DNA of 64,000 nt from Enhydrobacter sp. (GCA_025808875.1 CP075528.1:1796473-1860472); one strand, 5' to 3'; shown: positions 49,486 to 59,347, counted from the first letter of the stretch. Notes: a model not told the origin generated them from the letters alone. Numbers and translations: made by a program.

Positions 49486-51924
49486 ATGATCCCCGCCCAC
49501 GCCCGTGTCGTCATCATCGGCGGCGGCATCATGGGGTGCTCGACGGCCTACCATCTTGCGAAGAATGGCTGGAAGGACGTGGTGCTGCTGGAGCAGGGGC
49601 GGCTGAGCGGCGGCACGACGTGGCATGCCGCCGGGCTTGTCGGCCAGCTGCGCAACTTCCAGAACCTGACGCGGCTGATCCGCTACAGCACCGAGCTCTA
49701 TGCCAGCCTCGAGGCGGAAACCGGCCTGGCCACGGGATGGAAGCAGTGCGGCTCTCTGTCAGTCGCGCGCACGGCCGAGCGCATGACCTATCTGCGCCGC
49801 TCTGCCGCGCTCGCCCGCACGCAGAACGTCGTCTGCGAAGAGCTTACGCCCAGCCAGGCGGGCGAGAAGTACCCCATCATGCGCACCGACGATCTGGTGG
49901 GTGCGGTCTGGCTGCCGGGCGACGGCAAGGCCAATCCGGCCGACATCACGCAAGCGCTGGCCAAGGGCGCGCGCAACAGGGGCGTGCGCATCGTCGAGAA
50001 GGTGCGCGTCACCGGTATCGACACGCGGGACGGCCGAGTGACCGGCGTGCAGACGACCGAAGGGCCGATCGCGGCCGAGATCGTCGTCAATTGCGCGGGA
50101 CAGTGGGCGCGCCAGGTCGGCCGCATGGTCGGCGTCACGGTGCCGCTCTATTCCTGCGAGCACATGTACATCGTCACCGAGAAGATGGAGGGCGTGCCGC
50201 GCGACCTGCCCGTGATGCGCGACCCCGACGGCTACATCTACTTCAAGGAGGAGGTCGGCGGCCTCCTGATGGGCGGCTTCGAGCCCGAGGCCAAGCCGTG
50301 GAAGGACGTGGTGCCCGACGATTTCGAGTTCGGCATGCTTCCCGATGACTGGGACCAGTTCCAGATCCTGATGGACAACGCGCTGATCCGCGTGCCGGCG
50401 CTGGACAAGGCGGGCATCAAGACCTTCATGAACGGGCCGGAGAGCTTCACGCCCGATCTCAACTACATCCTCGGCGAGGCGCCGGGACTCAGGGGCTTCT
50501 TCGTCGGCGCCGGTTTCAACTCGATGGGCATCGCGAGCTCGGGCGGGGCGGGCATGGCGCTCGCCGAATGGATCGTGGCCGGCGAGCCGACGCTCGATCT
50601 CTGGCCGGTCGACATCCGCCGCTTCGCGACCTTCCACGGCAACGATTCATGGCTGCGCGACCGCGTCGCCGAGACACTCGGCCTGCACTACAAGATGCCG
50701 TGGCCACAGCGCGAGCATGAGAGCGGCCGGCCGTTCCGCCGCTCGCCGCTATACGACCGGCTGAGGGCGAGGGGCGCCTGGTTCGGCAACAAGATGGGCT
50801 GGGACCGGCCCAACTGGTTCGCCGGCATCGGCAAGGCACCCGACATGCAATATGGCTGGGGCCGCGGCGCCTGGTTCGACGCGGTGAAGGCCGAGCACGA
50901 GGCGACGCGCGCGGCGGTCACCGTCGTCGACGAAACCTCGTTCGGCAAGTTCCTGGTGCAGGGTCGCGACGCCGAGAAGGTCCTGCAGCGGCTGTGCGCC
51001 AACGACGTCGCCGTTCCGGTCGGCCGCACCGTCTACACCGGGCTGCTGAACGAACGCGGCACCTACGAGAGCGACGTCACGCTCGCCCGGCTGGCATGCG
51101 ACAAGTACATGCTGATCACCGGCTCCGCCCAGGTGACGCGCGATGCCGACTGGATCGGCCGCCATGTGCCGGACGATGCGCATTTCACCCTGACCGACGT
51201 CAGCGGCGCCTGGACGGTGCTGTCGGTCATGGGCCCCAACAGCCGGTCGCTGCTGCAGAAGGTGAGCGCGGCCGATTTTTCCAACGCGGCCTTTCCCTTC
51301 GCCACCATCCGCGAGGTCGGCATCGGCTACGCCACGGTGCTCGCCTCGCGCCGGACCTACATGGGCGAGCTGGGCTGGGAGCTCTACGTGCCCGTCGAGT
51401 TCGCCGTTACCGCCTTCGAGGCGCTGCATCACGCCGGCCACGAATTCGGCCTGCGCGACATGGGCTACTACGCCATCGAGGGGCTGCGCATCGAGAAGGG
51501 CTATCGCGCCTGGGGCCGCGAGCTCACGCCCGACGACAATCCGTGGCAGGCCGGCCTGGGTTGGGCGGTGAAGCTCGACAAACCCGACTTCCTCGGCCGC
51601 GCGGCGCTGATGGAGGCCAGGGCCCGGCCACTGGCGCGGCGCCTGGTCTCCGTCGTGCTCCAGGATCCCGAGCCCTTGTTGTGGGGCGGCGAGGCGCTGC
51701 TGCGCGACGGCCGGCCGGTGGGCGATCTCAGTTCCGCCGCCTACGGCCACACGGTCGGCGCGGCGGTCGGCCTCGGCTATGTCAGGCGCGAGGACGGCCA
51801 GGCGATTGACGCCGCATGGCTGGAGCACGGCCGGTTCGAGGTCGATCTCGCCGGCGCGCGTCTCGAGGCGAGGGTCTCGCTGCGCTGCCCCTACGACCCG
51901 ATGGGCGCGCGGATCAAGGGCTGA
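49486..51924 (+). CDS. FAD-dependent dimethylglycine/sarcosine dehydrogenase-like protein with GcvT domain
   Basis: The 812-residue protein has an N-terminal FAD fold (VVIIGGGIMGCSTAYHLAKNG) with the GGTTWHAAGLVG segment whose His in the family covalently binds FAD, a DAO-type middle, and a C-terminal GcvT/aminomethyltransferase-like half (about residues 430-812, with GELGWELYVPVE and DNPWQAGLGWAV). Family members oxidatively demethylate N-methyl amines and pass the one-carbon unit to tetrahydrofolate. Its last 34 bases overlap the convergent Na/Pi gene. Confidence 0.92.
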   Translation: MIPAHARVVIIGGGIMGCSTAYHLAKNGWKDVVLLEQGRLSGGTTWHAAGLVGQLRNFQNLTRLIRYSTELYASLEAETGLATGWKQCGSLSVARTAERMTYLRRSAALARTQNVVCEELTPSQAGEKYPIMRTDDLVGAVWLPGDGKANPADITQALAKGARNRGVRIVEKVRVTGIDTRDGRVTGVQTTEGPIAAEIVVNCAGQWARQVGRMVGVTVPLYSCEHMYIVTEKMEGVPRDLPVMRDPDGYIYFKEEVGGLLMGGFEPEAKPWKDVVPDDFEFGMLPDDWDQFQILMDNALIRVPALDKAGIKTFMNGPESFTPDLNYILGEAPGLRGFFVGAGFNSMGIASSGGAGMALAEWIVAGEPTLDLWPVDIRRFATFHGNDSWLRDRVAETLGLHYKMPWPQREHESGRPFRRSPLYDRLRARGAWFGNKMGWDRPNWFAGIGKAPDMQYGWGRGAWFDAVKAEHEATRAAVTVVDETSFGKFLVQGRDAEKVLQRLCANDVAVPVGRTVYTGLLNERGTYESDVTLARLACDKYMLITGSAQVTRDADWIGRHVPDDAHFTLTDVSGAWTVLSVMGPNSRSLLQKVSAADFSNAAFPFATIREVGIGYATVLASRRTYMGELGWELYVPVEFAVTAFEALHHAGHEFGLRDMGYYAIEGLRIEKGYRAWGRELTPDDNPWQAGLGWAVKLDKPDFLGRAALMEARARPLARRLVSVVLQDPEPLLWGGEALLRDGRPVGDLSSAAYGHTVGAAVGLGYVRREDGQAIDAAWLEHGRFEVDLAGARLEARVSLRCPYDPMGARIKG

Positions 51925-53573
51925 GCGGCGGTCTTGAGTCGTGTATCGGCGAGCTCGCCGGCCGCCTCGAGGATCGGGTAGGCGACCGAGGTCAGGTGGC
52001 CGTTGATGCGCTTCAGGTCGCGGATCACGTCCATATGGATCGAGCTGGTCTCGATCGATTCCGGCCGTCCCTGGCGCAGGCGGGCGAAGTGGCTGTCGGC
52101 GGCACGCGCCTCGGCCTCGCGCATCGCCGTCTTCTCCGCGACCAGCCGGCGCGCGAGGCCGATGTCGCGCGTGGCGAAGACGTTGAGCGCGAGTCGCAGG
52201 TTGTCGACCACCCTGTTGTGAAATTCCTTCAGTTCGGCCAGCCCCTCGGGTGAGAAGGCGTAGCGGTTCCTGATCTTCTTGGTCGCCAGTTCCATCAGGT
52301 TCTTGTCGACGATGTCGCCGACATGCTCCAGGTTGGTCGTGAAGGTCAGGATCTCGACGTAGCGCCGGCTTTCGTCTTCGCCGAGGTCGGTGCGCGAGGT
52401 CTGGATCAGGTAGAGCTTGATCGCCTCGTAGAGCCGGTCGACCGCGTCGTCGGCGTCCTCGACCGACTTCACGAGCCGCGTGTCGCTGCGCTCGAACACT
52501 TCCATCGTCTTGCCCAGCATGTCGCCGACGCGGTCGCCGAGATTGAGCGTCTCGCGCATGGCGCAGGCCAGCGCCTCGGTCGGCGTATCGAGCACGTTGG
52601 GGTCGAGATGGCGCGGCCGACCGGGATCGTCGAGCACCGGCCGCTCCGGCAGCAACCGCCGGCAGGCCCAGGCGACGACGTCGATCAGCGGCAGGAAGAC
52701 GAGGGCGACGAGGATATTGAAGGCGGTGTGGAAATTAACGGCGAGCCGGGTGGCGGACGGGTCGATCCAGGCGAGCCACTGGACCGCGAGGCCGAGGAAG
52801 GGCAGGAGGGCGAGGCCGGTGAGGCCGCGCGTCATGAGATTGGCGAGTGGCACGCGACAGGCGTGAACGTCGGCGCCCGACTGCGCCATGTAGGGCGCCA
52901 GCGCGCCGCCGATGTTGGCGCCAATGACGAGCGCCAGAGCCAGCCGGGGCTCGATCAGACCGGCGCCGGCGAACGACATCACCAGGAGCACCGTCGACAG
53001 GCTCGAATGGACGAACCAGGTCAGCACCGTCGCGAAGACGACGGCGATGACGTACTCGTCCTGCAGGCCGCCGAGCACCGCCATGAACGCAGGCGACGAG
53101 CGCAGCGGCGCGGTGGCGAGCGCCAGCAGCTTGAGCGACAGCAGCATCAGGCCGAGGCCGATCGCCACGCGGCCGACGTGCCGCACCTTGTCCTGGCCGC
53201 TCGACAGGAAGGCGATGACACCCGCGCCGATCAGCAGCGGCGACACCCAGCCGAGATCGAACGACAGCACCTGTGCGGCGATCGTCGTGCCGATGTCGGC
53301 GCCGAGCATGACGGCGATGGCGATCGACAGCGGGATGAGGCCGCGGCCGGCGAACGACGACACCAGCAACGACGTCGCCGTGCTCGATTGCAGCAGTCCG
53401 GTGACGGCGAGTCCGCCGGCGAAGGCCGACATCCGGTTGCGCGAGCAGGCGGCGATGGCACGCCGCAAGGTGGCGCCGAAGGCGCGCGTCAGGCCGGTGC
53501 GGACCATGCGCACGCCCCACAGCAGCAGGGCCACGCTGCCCACGACATTCAGGACCGTGTCGACGCCGTGCAT
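51891..53573 (-). CDS. Na/Pi cotransporter family protein with PhoU-like domain
   Basis: The 560-residue protein has two repeats of the Na/Pi cotransporter fold, with LLQSSTATSLLVSS and VHSSLSTVLLVMS, and about nine membrane helices in residues 1-310. The cytosolic C-terminus (about 340-540) is a PhoU-like helical domain. Bacterial relatives (NptA, YjbB) move phosphate, YjbB outwards. Here it lies next to the phosphonate genes that release phosphate, so it may handle surplus phosphate. It overlaps the flavoprotein gene 3' end, antisense, by 34 bases. Confidence 0.9.
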   Translation of the reverse strand: MHGVDTVLNVVGSVALLLWGVRMVRTGLTRAFGATLRRAIAACSRNRMSAFAGGLAVTGLLQSSTATSLLVSSFAGRGLIPLSIAIAVMLGADIGTTIAAQVLSFDLGWVSPLLIGAGVIAFLSSGQDKVRHVGRVAIGLGLMLLSLKLLALATAPLRSSPAFMAVLGGLQDEYVIAVVFATVLTWFVHSSLSTVLLVMSFAGAGLIEPRLALALVIGANIGGALAPYMAQSGADVHACRVPLANLMTRGLTGLALLPFLGLAVQWLAWIDPSATRLAVNFHTAFNILVALVFLPLIDVVAWACRRLLPERPVLDDPGRPRHLDPNVLDTPTEALACAMRETLNLGDRVGDMLGKTMEVFERSDTRLVKSVEDADDAVDRLYEAIKLYLIQTSRTDLGEDESRRYVEILTFTTNLEHVGDIVDKNLMELATKKIRNRYAFSPEGLAELKEFHNRVVDNLRLALNVFATRDIGLARRLVAEKTAMREAEARAADSHFARLRQGRPESIETSSIHMDVIRDLKRINGHLTSVAYPILEAAGELADTRLKTAAQPLIRAPIGS

Positions 53574-53628
53574 TACAGGGGAATCCTACGCCTCGCCGCG
53601 CGACGATGAAAGTTTCTTTACGGTTTTG

Positions 53629-54495
53629 TTACCTGGCGAGGCGCATCGCCTCGTCCATGAAGGCACGAACGAGCGCGACGCGGCGACGTTCCTGCAGGCA
53701 GACCGCGTATTCGGCCACAGCGAGGTCACGGTCGGAAACGACCACCCGGCGCAGCCGCCGATCGGGCGCCAGCTCGCTCTCGAACACCGCCCCGATGCCG
53801 AAGCCGGCGGCCACCGCCTCGCTCACGCCTTCGCGGGTCTGCACCTCGATGATCGCGCGCGGGCGGATATTGGCGGCGGCCATGGCCTGTTCGACCACTT
53901 CGCGGGTGATCGAGCCGCGCTCGCGCAGCACCAGGTCCTGCTCGGCCAGCGCGGCGAGCTGGACTCGCCCGCGACGGCCGAACGGATGGCTGGAGGGCGC
54001 GAACAGCACGACGCGGTCGCGGCGCAGGCGAAGGGCGTGCAGGCGTGGGTCGGAGACGCTGCGTGCCATCACCGCCACGTCGGCCTCGTGGCGCAGCAGC
54101 CGCTCCAGCACCGTCGCGGAATTGTCGATCGACAGCGCGAAGGTGAGTTCGCCCGCGCGCCGTCGCAGCGCCGCCATGATGGGGACGGCGTGGTGCGCCG
54201 AATCGGCGGCAATGCGCAGGTGGCCGCGCGTCAGGCTCTGCTCGCCGGCCAGCAGCGCGCGCGCTTCCTGCTCGGCGGTGAACAGGCGCGTGCTGACGAG
54301 CTGCAGTTGCCGGCCGGTCTCGGTCGGCGTGACGGAGCGGCCGCGCCGGTCGAACAGGCGCACGCCATAGGCTCTCTCGAGCGCCGTCACCTGGCCCGAC
54401 AGGTTGGGCTGGCTCAGCCCCGAGGCGCGCGCCGCGGCCGAGAAGGAACCCGATTCGGCGACGAGGTGGAAGGCACGGAGCTGGCTGGGCGTCAT
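53629..54495 (-). CDS. LysR-family transcriptional regulator of the phosphonate genes
   Basis: The 288-residue protein begins with the LysR winged helix: MTPSQLRAFHLVAESGSFSAAA...LSQPNLSGQVTALERAYGVRLFDR, followed by the two-lobed effector domain. It is divergent from phnW with a 51-base AT-rich spacer holding an inverted repeat (54494-54530). LysR regulators placed like this usually control the neighbouring operon with an inducer such as 2-aminoethylphosphonate or a downstream intermediate. An ATG at 54519 is a possible earlier start. Confidence 0.9.
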   Translation of the reverse strand: MTPSQLRAFHLVAESGSFSAAARASGLSQPNLSGQVTALERAYGVRLFDRRGRSVTPTETGRQLQLVSTRLFTAEQEARALLAGEQSLTRGHLRIAADSAHHAVPIMAALRRRAGELTFALSIDNSATVLERLLRHEADVAVMARSVSDPRLHALRLRRDRVVLFAPSSHPFGRRGRVQLAALAEQDLVLRERGSITREVVEQAMAAANIRPRAIIEVQTREGVSEAVAAGFGIGAVFESELAPDRRLRRVVVSDRDLAVAEYAVCLQERRRVALVRAFMDEAMRLAR

Positions 54496-54530
54496 ATAAA
54501 TTAAACCGATAAGTGACATATGGATTATAT
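54494..54530. promoter_or_regulatory. Inverted repeat between lysR gene and phnW
   Basis: ATATAA (54494-54499) and TTATAT (54525-54530) are inverted copies on the two sides of the 51-base divergent spacer; the arms extend imperfectly with GT(C) on the outer sides. The region is AT-rich against a GC-rich background and could be the LysR operator overlapping both promoters, with the left arm inside the regulator's start codon. Confidence 0.45.
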
Positions 54531-54546
54531 ACTGGACGGATAGGGA

Positions 54547-55722
54547 ATGCGAACCGATCATCCCGCCATGCCGACGACCAAGCCTGCCGTCTCCGAAACC
54601 GGCGATCCGCTGCTGCTGACGCCCGGACCGCTCACCACCTCGGCCGCCGTGAAGCAGGCCATGGTGCACGACTGGGGCTCGCGCGATGCCGGGTTCCTGC
54701 ACATCAACCGGATGGTGCTCGACCGTATCGTCGAACTGGCCGGCGGCCAGGGCACGCACGTCACGGTTCCCGTGCAGGGCTCGGGCACCTTCGCCGTCGA
54801 GGCGATGATCACGAGCTTTGTGCCGCGGACGGGCAAGCTCGCGGTGCTGATCAACGGCGCCTACGGCCAGCGCGCGCGCCGGATCGCCGGGATCGCCGGC
54901 CGGGCCGTGGCCGTCCTGGAGACGCCGGAGGACACGCCGCCCGACCTGGCGCGGCTCGACGCGCTGCTGGCGGGCGATCCCGCCATCGGCCATGTCTTCG
55001 CCGTCCATTGCGAGACGACGTCGGGCATCCTCAATCCCATCCGCGAGATCGCCGACCTGGTGGCACGGCACGGCCGGCGCCTGCTCGTCGATTCGATGTC
55101 GGCCTTCGGCGCGCTCGAGATCGACGCACGCACGGTGCGGTACGACGCTCTGGCGGCGTCCTCCAACAAGTGCCTCGAAGGCGTGCCCGGCCTCGCGTTC
55201 GTCGTCTGCCGCAGCGAGGCGCTGGCGGCCTGCAAGGGCAATGCGACGACCCTGGTGCTCGACCTGCACGATCAGGCCGAGAATTTCGCCCGGACCGGCC
55301 AGTACCGCTTCACGCCGCCCATCCATGTCATCGTGGCGCTCGGCAAGGCGATCGAGGAGCATGCGGCGGAGGGCGGCGTCGCCGGCCGCGGCGCCCGCTA
55401 TCGCGAGAACGCCCGGGTGCTGATCGACGGCATGCGCGCCATGGGCTTCCGCACGCTCCTGGCCGACCGCCTGCAGGCACCGATCATCGTCACCTTCCAC
55501 ATGCCGACCGATCCCAGGTTCGTCTTCCAGCGTTTCTATGACGGGCTCAAGGATCGCGGCTATGTGATCTACCCGGGCAAGTTGACGGTGGCCGATTCCT
55601 TCCGTATGGGATGCATCGGCCGCCTCCATCCGGACCACATGAGGGGCGCGCTGGGCGCGGTGCGCGACGTGCTCGACGAGATGCGGGTCAGCAACGGCGG
55701 CCCCGCGCTGGCGGCCGAGTAG
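54547..55722 (+). CDS. phnW: 2-aminoethylphosphonate-pyruvate transaminase
   Basis: The 391-residue PLP enzyme has the PhnW signatures LLLTPGPLTTSAAVKQAM, HDWGSRDAGF, VHCETTSGILNPI and the PLP Lys208 in AASSNKCLEGVPG. It transfers the amino group of 2-aminoethylphosphonate to pyruvate, giving phosphonoacetaldehyde and alanine. The start at 54547 is preceded by GGATAGGGA, a rather close ribosome site; ATG 54568 is an alternative. phnA and phnY follow with 10- and 9-base gaps, so the three form an operon. Confidence 0.96.
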   Translation: MRTDHPAMPTTKPAVSETGDPLLLTPGPLTTSAAVKQAMVHDWGSRDAGFLHINRMVLDRIVELAGGQGTHVTVPVQGSGTFAVEAMITSFVPRTGKLAVLINGAYGQRARRIAGIAGRAVAVLETPEDTPPDLARLDALLAGDPAIGHVFAVHCETTSGILNPIREIADLVARHGRRLLVDSMSAFGALEIDARTVRYDALAASSNKCLEGVPGLAFVVCRSEALAACKGNATTLVLDLHDQAENFARTGQYRFTPPIHVIVALGKAIEEHAAEGGVAGRGARYRENARVLIDGMRAMGFRTLLADRLQAPIIVTFHMPTDPRFVFQRFYDGLKDRGYVIYPGKLTVADSFRMGCIGRLHPDHMRGALGAVRDVLDEMRVSNGGPALAAE

Positions 55723-55732
55723 GGAGGACGGG

Positions 55733-56983
55733 ATGGCTCCTGACAGCGTCAACCGCGTCGGCGAGGTGACGGTCAACGGCCGGGTCTATCGCCTGCCGTC
55801 GCGCCCGACGGTCGTGGTCTGCATCGACGGCTCCGAGCCCGGCTACATCGAGCGTGCGATCCAGGCCGGCCGCACGCCGTGGTTCGCCAAGGTGACGGCC
55901 ACTGGCACGAATCTCCTCGCCGAGTGCGTGGTGCCGTCCTTCACCAACCCCAACAACCTCTCGATCGTCACCGGACGGCCGCCGTCGGTGCACGGCATCT
56001 GCGGCAACTACTTCCTCGATCCGGACACCGGCAAGGAAGTGATGATGAACGATCCGAAGTTCCTGCGGGTCGAGACGCTCTTCCCCGCCTTCCAGCGCGC
56101 CGGCTGCCGGATCGCCGTGGTGACGGCCAAGGACAAGCTGCGCGGATTGCTCGGCAAGGGCCTGGTGCTGGCGCCCGGCAAGGCCTGCAGCTTCTCCTCG
56201 GAGAAGTCCGACAAGGCGACGCTGGCCGACAACGGTATCGACAAGGTGAACGAGTTGGTCGGCCTGCCCGCCCCCGACGTCTACAGCGCCGGCCTGTCGG
56301 AGTTCGTTTTCGCGGCGGGCGTCAGGCTGGTGGAGCGCGACCGGCCGGACATCGTGTATCTCTCGACCACCGACTACATCCAGCACAAGCACGCTCCCGG
56401 AACGCCCGTGGCGAACGACTTCTACGCCATGATGGACGGCTACATGGCGAAACTCGAGGCGCTCGGCTGCACCATCGTGCTCACCGCCGACCACGGCATG
56501 AACGCCAAGCACGACGGCGCGGGCAAGCCGGACGTGATCTACCTGCAGGATCTCTTCGACAGGTGGCAGGGGCGCGACAAGGCGCGGGTCATCCTGCCGA
56601 TCACCGATCCCTATGTCGTGCACCACGGCGCGCTCGGCTCGTTCGCCGTCGTCTATTGCGAGGACGCGGCCGCGATGGCGGTGAAGCTGCAGGCGCTGCC
56701 CGGCATCGAGATGGCGTTGCTGCGCGACGAGGCCGCCGCGGTGTTCGAACTGCCGGCCGACCGGCTGGGCGATGTGATCGTGGTGTCGACCCGGCACAAG
56801 GTGCTCGGCACCTCCGCGGCGCGGCACGATCTCTCGGGCCTCACCGAGCCGCTGCGCAGCCATGGCGGCGTGTCGGAACAGAAGGTGCCGCTGATCTGCA
56901 ACCGCAAGCTGGCGGCCGAGCCTGGCCGTCGGCGGTGGCGCAATTTCGACGCCTTCGACCTCGCCCTCAATCTCGTCGCCTGA
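55733..56983 (+). CDS. phnA: Phosphonoacetate hydrolase
   Basis: The 416-residue enzyme belongs to the alkaline-phosphatase superfamily. It has the metal Asp in CIDGSEPGYI (Asp32), the Thr nucleophile in FTNPNN (Thr71), DYIQHKHAPGT and TADHGMN for the second metal, matching Sinorhizobium PhnA. It splits phosphonoacetate to acetate and phosphate. This C-P hydrolase completes the PhnW-PhnY-PhnA route that bypasses PhnX. It is between phnW and phnY. Confidence 0.96.
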   Translation: MAPDSVNRVGEVTVNGRVYRLPSRPTVVVCIDGSEPGYIERAIQAGRTPWFAKVTATGTNLLAECVVPSFTNPNNLSIVTGRPPSVHGICGNYFLDPDTGKEVMMNDPKFLRVETLFPAFQRAGCRIAVVTAKDKLRGLLGKGLVLAPGKACSFSSEKSDKATLADNGIDKVNELVGLPAPDVYSAGLSEFVFAAGVRLVERDRPDIVYLSTTDYIQHKHAPGTPVANDFYAMMDGYMAKLEALGCTIVLTADHGMNAKHDGAGKPDVIYLQDLFDRWQGRDKARVILPITDPYVVHHGALGSFAVVYCEDAAAMAVKLQALPGIEMALLRDEAAAVFELPADRLGDVIVVSTRHKVLGTSAARHDLSGLTEPLRSHGGVSEQKVPLICNRKLAAEPGRRRWRNFDAFDLALNLVA

Positions 56984-56992
56984 GAGACCGCC

Positions 56993-58447
56993 ATGGACAC
57001 GATCGCCCGCCCGCAGAGCGAAGTCCGGCACGAGGCCCTGCGCATCGCCGGCCGCAAGGTGCAGACCGGCGCGAGCCTCGACGTGCGCTTTCCCTGGGAC
57101 AACCGCCTGGTCGGCACGGTGCCGCGGGCCACGCCCGAGCTGGTGGCCGAGGCCTTCCGGATCGCGCACGACTACAAGCCGAAGCTGACGCGCTATCAGC
57201 GCCAGAAGATCCTGCTGCGGACGGCCGAGCTGCTGGTCGCCCGCAAGGAGGAGCTGTCGCGCCTGATCACGCTCGAATCGGGCCTGTGCCTGAAGGACTC
57301 GCTCTACGAGGTCGGCCGCGCCTACGACGTCTTCACCTTCGCCGGCCAGCTCTGTCTGCTCGATGACGGCCAGACCTTCTCCTGCGACCTCACCCCGCAC
57401 GGCAAGCCGCGCAAGATCTTCACCCTGCGCCAGCCGTTGAACGCGATCTCGGCGATCACGCCGTTCAACCATCCGCTCAACATGGTGGCGCACAAGCTGG
57501 CGCCGGCCTTCGCCACCAACAACTGCGTGGTGCTGAAGCCGACCGAGCTGACGCCGCTCACGGCGCTGTTCCTCGCCGACACGCTCTACGAGGCCGGCTT
57601 GCCGCCCGAGATGCTGTCGGTCGTCACCGGCAACCCGTCGGATATCGGCGACGCCATGATCGTCGACCCGCGCGCCGACCTCGTCACCTTCACGGGCTCG
57701 GTGCGGGTCGGCAAGTACATCGCCGAGAAGGCGGGCTACAAGCGCATCGTGCTCGAACTCGGCGGCAACGACCCGCTGATCGTCATGGAGGATGCCGACC
57801 TCGACAAGGCGGCGGATCTGGCCGTGGCGGGTGCCACCAAGAACTCCGGCCAGCGCTGCACGGCGGTGAAGCGCATCCTCGTCGTCGACAAGGTGGCCGA
57901 CGGCTTCGTCGAGCGCGTCGTCGCGAGGGCGCGAAAGCTCAGTGCCGGCGATCCGCTCGATCCGGAGACCGATGTCGGCACGGTGATCCACGAGCGCGCC
58001 GCGACGCTCTTCCAGAACCGGGTCGACGAGGCGGTGGCGAAGCACGGCGCCAGGCTGCTGCACGGCAACGACCGGCGCGGTGCGCTGTTTCCCCCCACGG
58101 TCGTCGACCATGTCGATCCCGCCTGCGAACTGGTGCGCGAGGAGACGTTCGGTCCGGCGATCCCCATCATCCGCGTGCGCGACATCGATCACGCGATTCA
58201 GGTCAGCAACGGCACGGCCTATGGCCTGTCCTCCGGCGTCTGCACCGACCGGCTGGACTACATCACGCGTTTCGTCGACGAGCTGCAGGTCGGTACAGTG
58301 AACGTCTGGGAAGTGCCGGGCTACCGCATCGAGATGTCGCCCTTCGGCGGCATCAAGGATTCCGGCCTCGGCTACAAGGAAGGCGTGCTGGAGGCGATGA
58401 AGAGCTTCACCAACGTGAAGACCTGGTCGCTGCCCTGGCCCGGCTAG
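56993..58447 (+). CDS. phnY: Phosphonoacetaldehyde dehydrogenase
   Basis: The 484-residue aldehyde dehydrogenase has the catalytic Cys289 ([11 protein letters not shown]) and the general base Glu255 (LELGGND), PFNHPLNM, and TFTGSVRVG for NAD. Length and residues fit PhnY of Sinorhizobium, where the Cys is at 291. It oxidises phosphonoacetaldehyde to phosphonoacetate with NAD+. It is the last gene of the phnWAY set; 75 bases separate it from the next gene. Confidence 0.95.
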   Translation: MDTIARPQSEVRHEALRIAGRKVQTGASLDVRFPWDNRLVGTVPRATPELVAEAFRIAHDYKPKLTRYQRQKILLRTAELLVARKEELSRLITLESGLCLKDSLYEVGRAYDVFTFAGQLCLLDDGQTFSCDLTPHGKPRKIFTLRQPLNAISAITPFNHPLNMVAHKLAPAFATNNCVVLKPTELTPLTALFLADTLYEAGLPPEMLSVVTGNPSDIGDAMIVDPRADLVTFTGSVRVGKYIAEKAGYKRIVLELGGNDPLIVMEDADLDKAADLAVAGATKNSGQRCTAVKRILVVDKVADGFVERVVARARKLSAGDPLDPETDVGTVIHERAATLFQNRVDEAVAKHGARLLHGNDRRGALFPPTVVDHVDPACELVREETFGPAIPIIRVRDIDHAIQVSNGTAYGLSSGVCTDRLDYITRFVDELQVGTVNVWEVPGYRIEMSPFGGIKDSGLGYKEGVLEAMKSFTNVKTWSLPWPG

Positions 58448-58522
58448 GCGTCGCGTCCGAATTCCGCGAGCGTCGCGAGGGCGGAGTGGGCTAGTCTCGC
58501 GGCCCAAGCGAGGAGACCCACC

Positions 58523-59347
58523 ATGACCGTGAGCCAGACCGACAAGGCAAGGAAGCTGCGCGCGCTGCACGAGGCGCCGGGCGCGTTCGTCATTCCCAAC
58601 CCGTGGGACGCGGGCTCCGCGCGCGTGCTCGAGGGGCTGGGGTTCGAGGCGCTCGCCACGTCGAGCGGCGCCAAGGCCGGCGTGCTCGGCAGGCGCGACG
58701 GCAAGGTGAGCCGCGAGGAGGGCATCGCCAACGCCCGGCTGATCGCCGGCGCGGTCGACATCCCGGTGATCGGCGACCTCGAGAAGGGTTACGGCGATAC
58801 GCCCGAGGACGCCGCCGAGACCATCCGGCAGGCGGCGGCGGCCGGCCTGGTCGGCGGCTCGATCGAGGACGCCACCGGCAATCCGGCGGCGCCCTTGTTC
58901 GACATCGAGGCGCAGGTGGCACGGGTGAAGGCGGCGTCGCAGGCGGCCAAGGCGCTGCCCTTCGCCTTCGTGCTGACGGCGCGTGCCGAGGGATTTCTGC
59001 GCGGCAAGCCCGACCTCGACGACGTCATCAGGCGCCTGCAGGCGTTCGAGGCGGCGGGCGCCGACGTTCTGTTCGCGCCGGGTCTGCCCGACCTCGCCGC
59101 GGTGAAGAAGGTCACCGGCTCGCTGAAGAAGCCGTTCAATTTCATGGTCGGCATCAAGGGCAAGTCCTTCTCCAGATCCGAGCTCGAGGCGGCGGGCGTG
59201 AAGCGGATCAGCCTCGCCACTTCGCTCTATCGGGCCGCCATGACCGGGCTTCTCGAGGCCGCGAAGGAAGTGAAGGACAAGGGGACCTTCACCTACCTCG
59301 ACCGCTCGATCCCGACGCCCGAGCTGAACGCCTTCATGAAGGAATAG
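58523..59347 (+). CDS. Isocitrate lyase/PEP mutase superfamily protein
   Basis: The 274-residue protein has a TIM-barrel layout with SSGAKAGVLG, the metal-binding GDLEKGYGD, and GGSIEDATGNPAAP. The gating-loop motif EDKxxxK of PEP mutase and phosphonopyruvate hydrolase is absent, so C-P bond chemistry is unlikely; it resembles the uncharacterised oxaloacetate-decarboxylase/methylisocitrate-lyase-like group. It has a GAGGAG site before the ATG. Its place behind phnY hints at a link to phosphonate-derived C2/C3 acids, but this is inference. Confidence 0.85.
   Translation: MTVSQTDKARKLRALHEAPGAFVIPNPWDAGSARVLEGLGFEALATSSGAKAGVLGRRDGKVSREEGIANARLIAGAVDIPVIGDLEKGYGDTPEDAAETIRQAAAAGLVGGSIEDATGNPAAPLFDIEAQVARVKAASQAAKALPFAFVLTARAEGFLRGKPDLDDVIRRLQAFEAAGADVLFAPGLPDLAAVKKVTGSLKKPFNFMVGIKGKSFSRSELEAAGVKRISLATSLYRAAMTGLLEAAKEVKDKGTFTYLDRSIPTPELNAFMKE

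Noticed and set aside
55688..58570. A 960-codon open frame antisense to phnA and phnY
   Set aside because: Its product is biased in His, Arg and Asp and it overlaps two well-supported enzymes. It is an artefact of third-position GC.
58523..59347. PEP mutase or phosphonopyruvate hydrolase in the phosphonate locus
   Set aside because: The EDKxxxK gating motif needed in both is missing, so C-P bond formation or cleavage should not be assigned.
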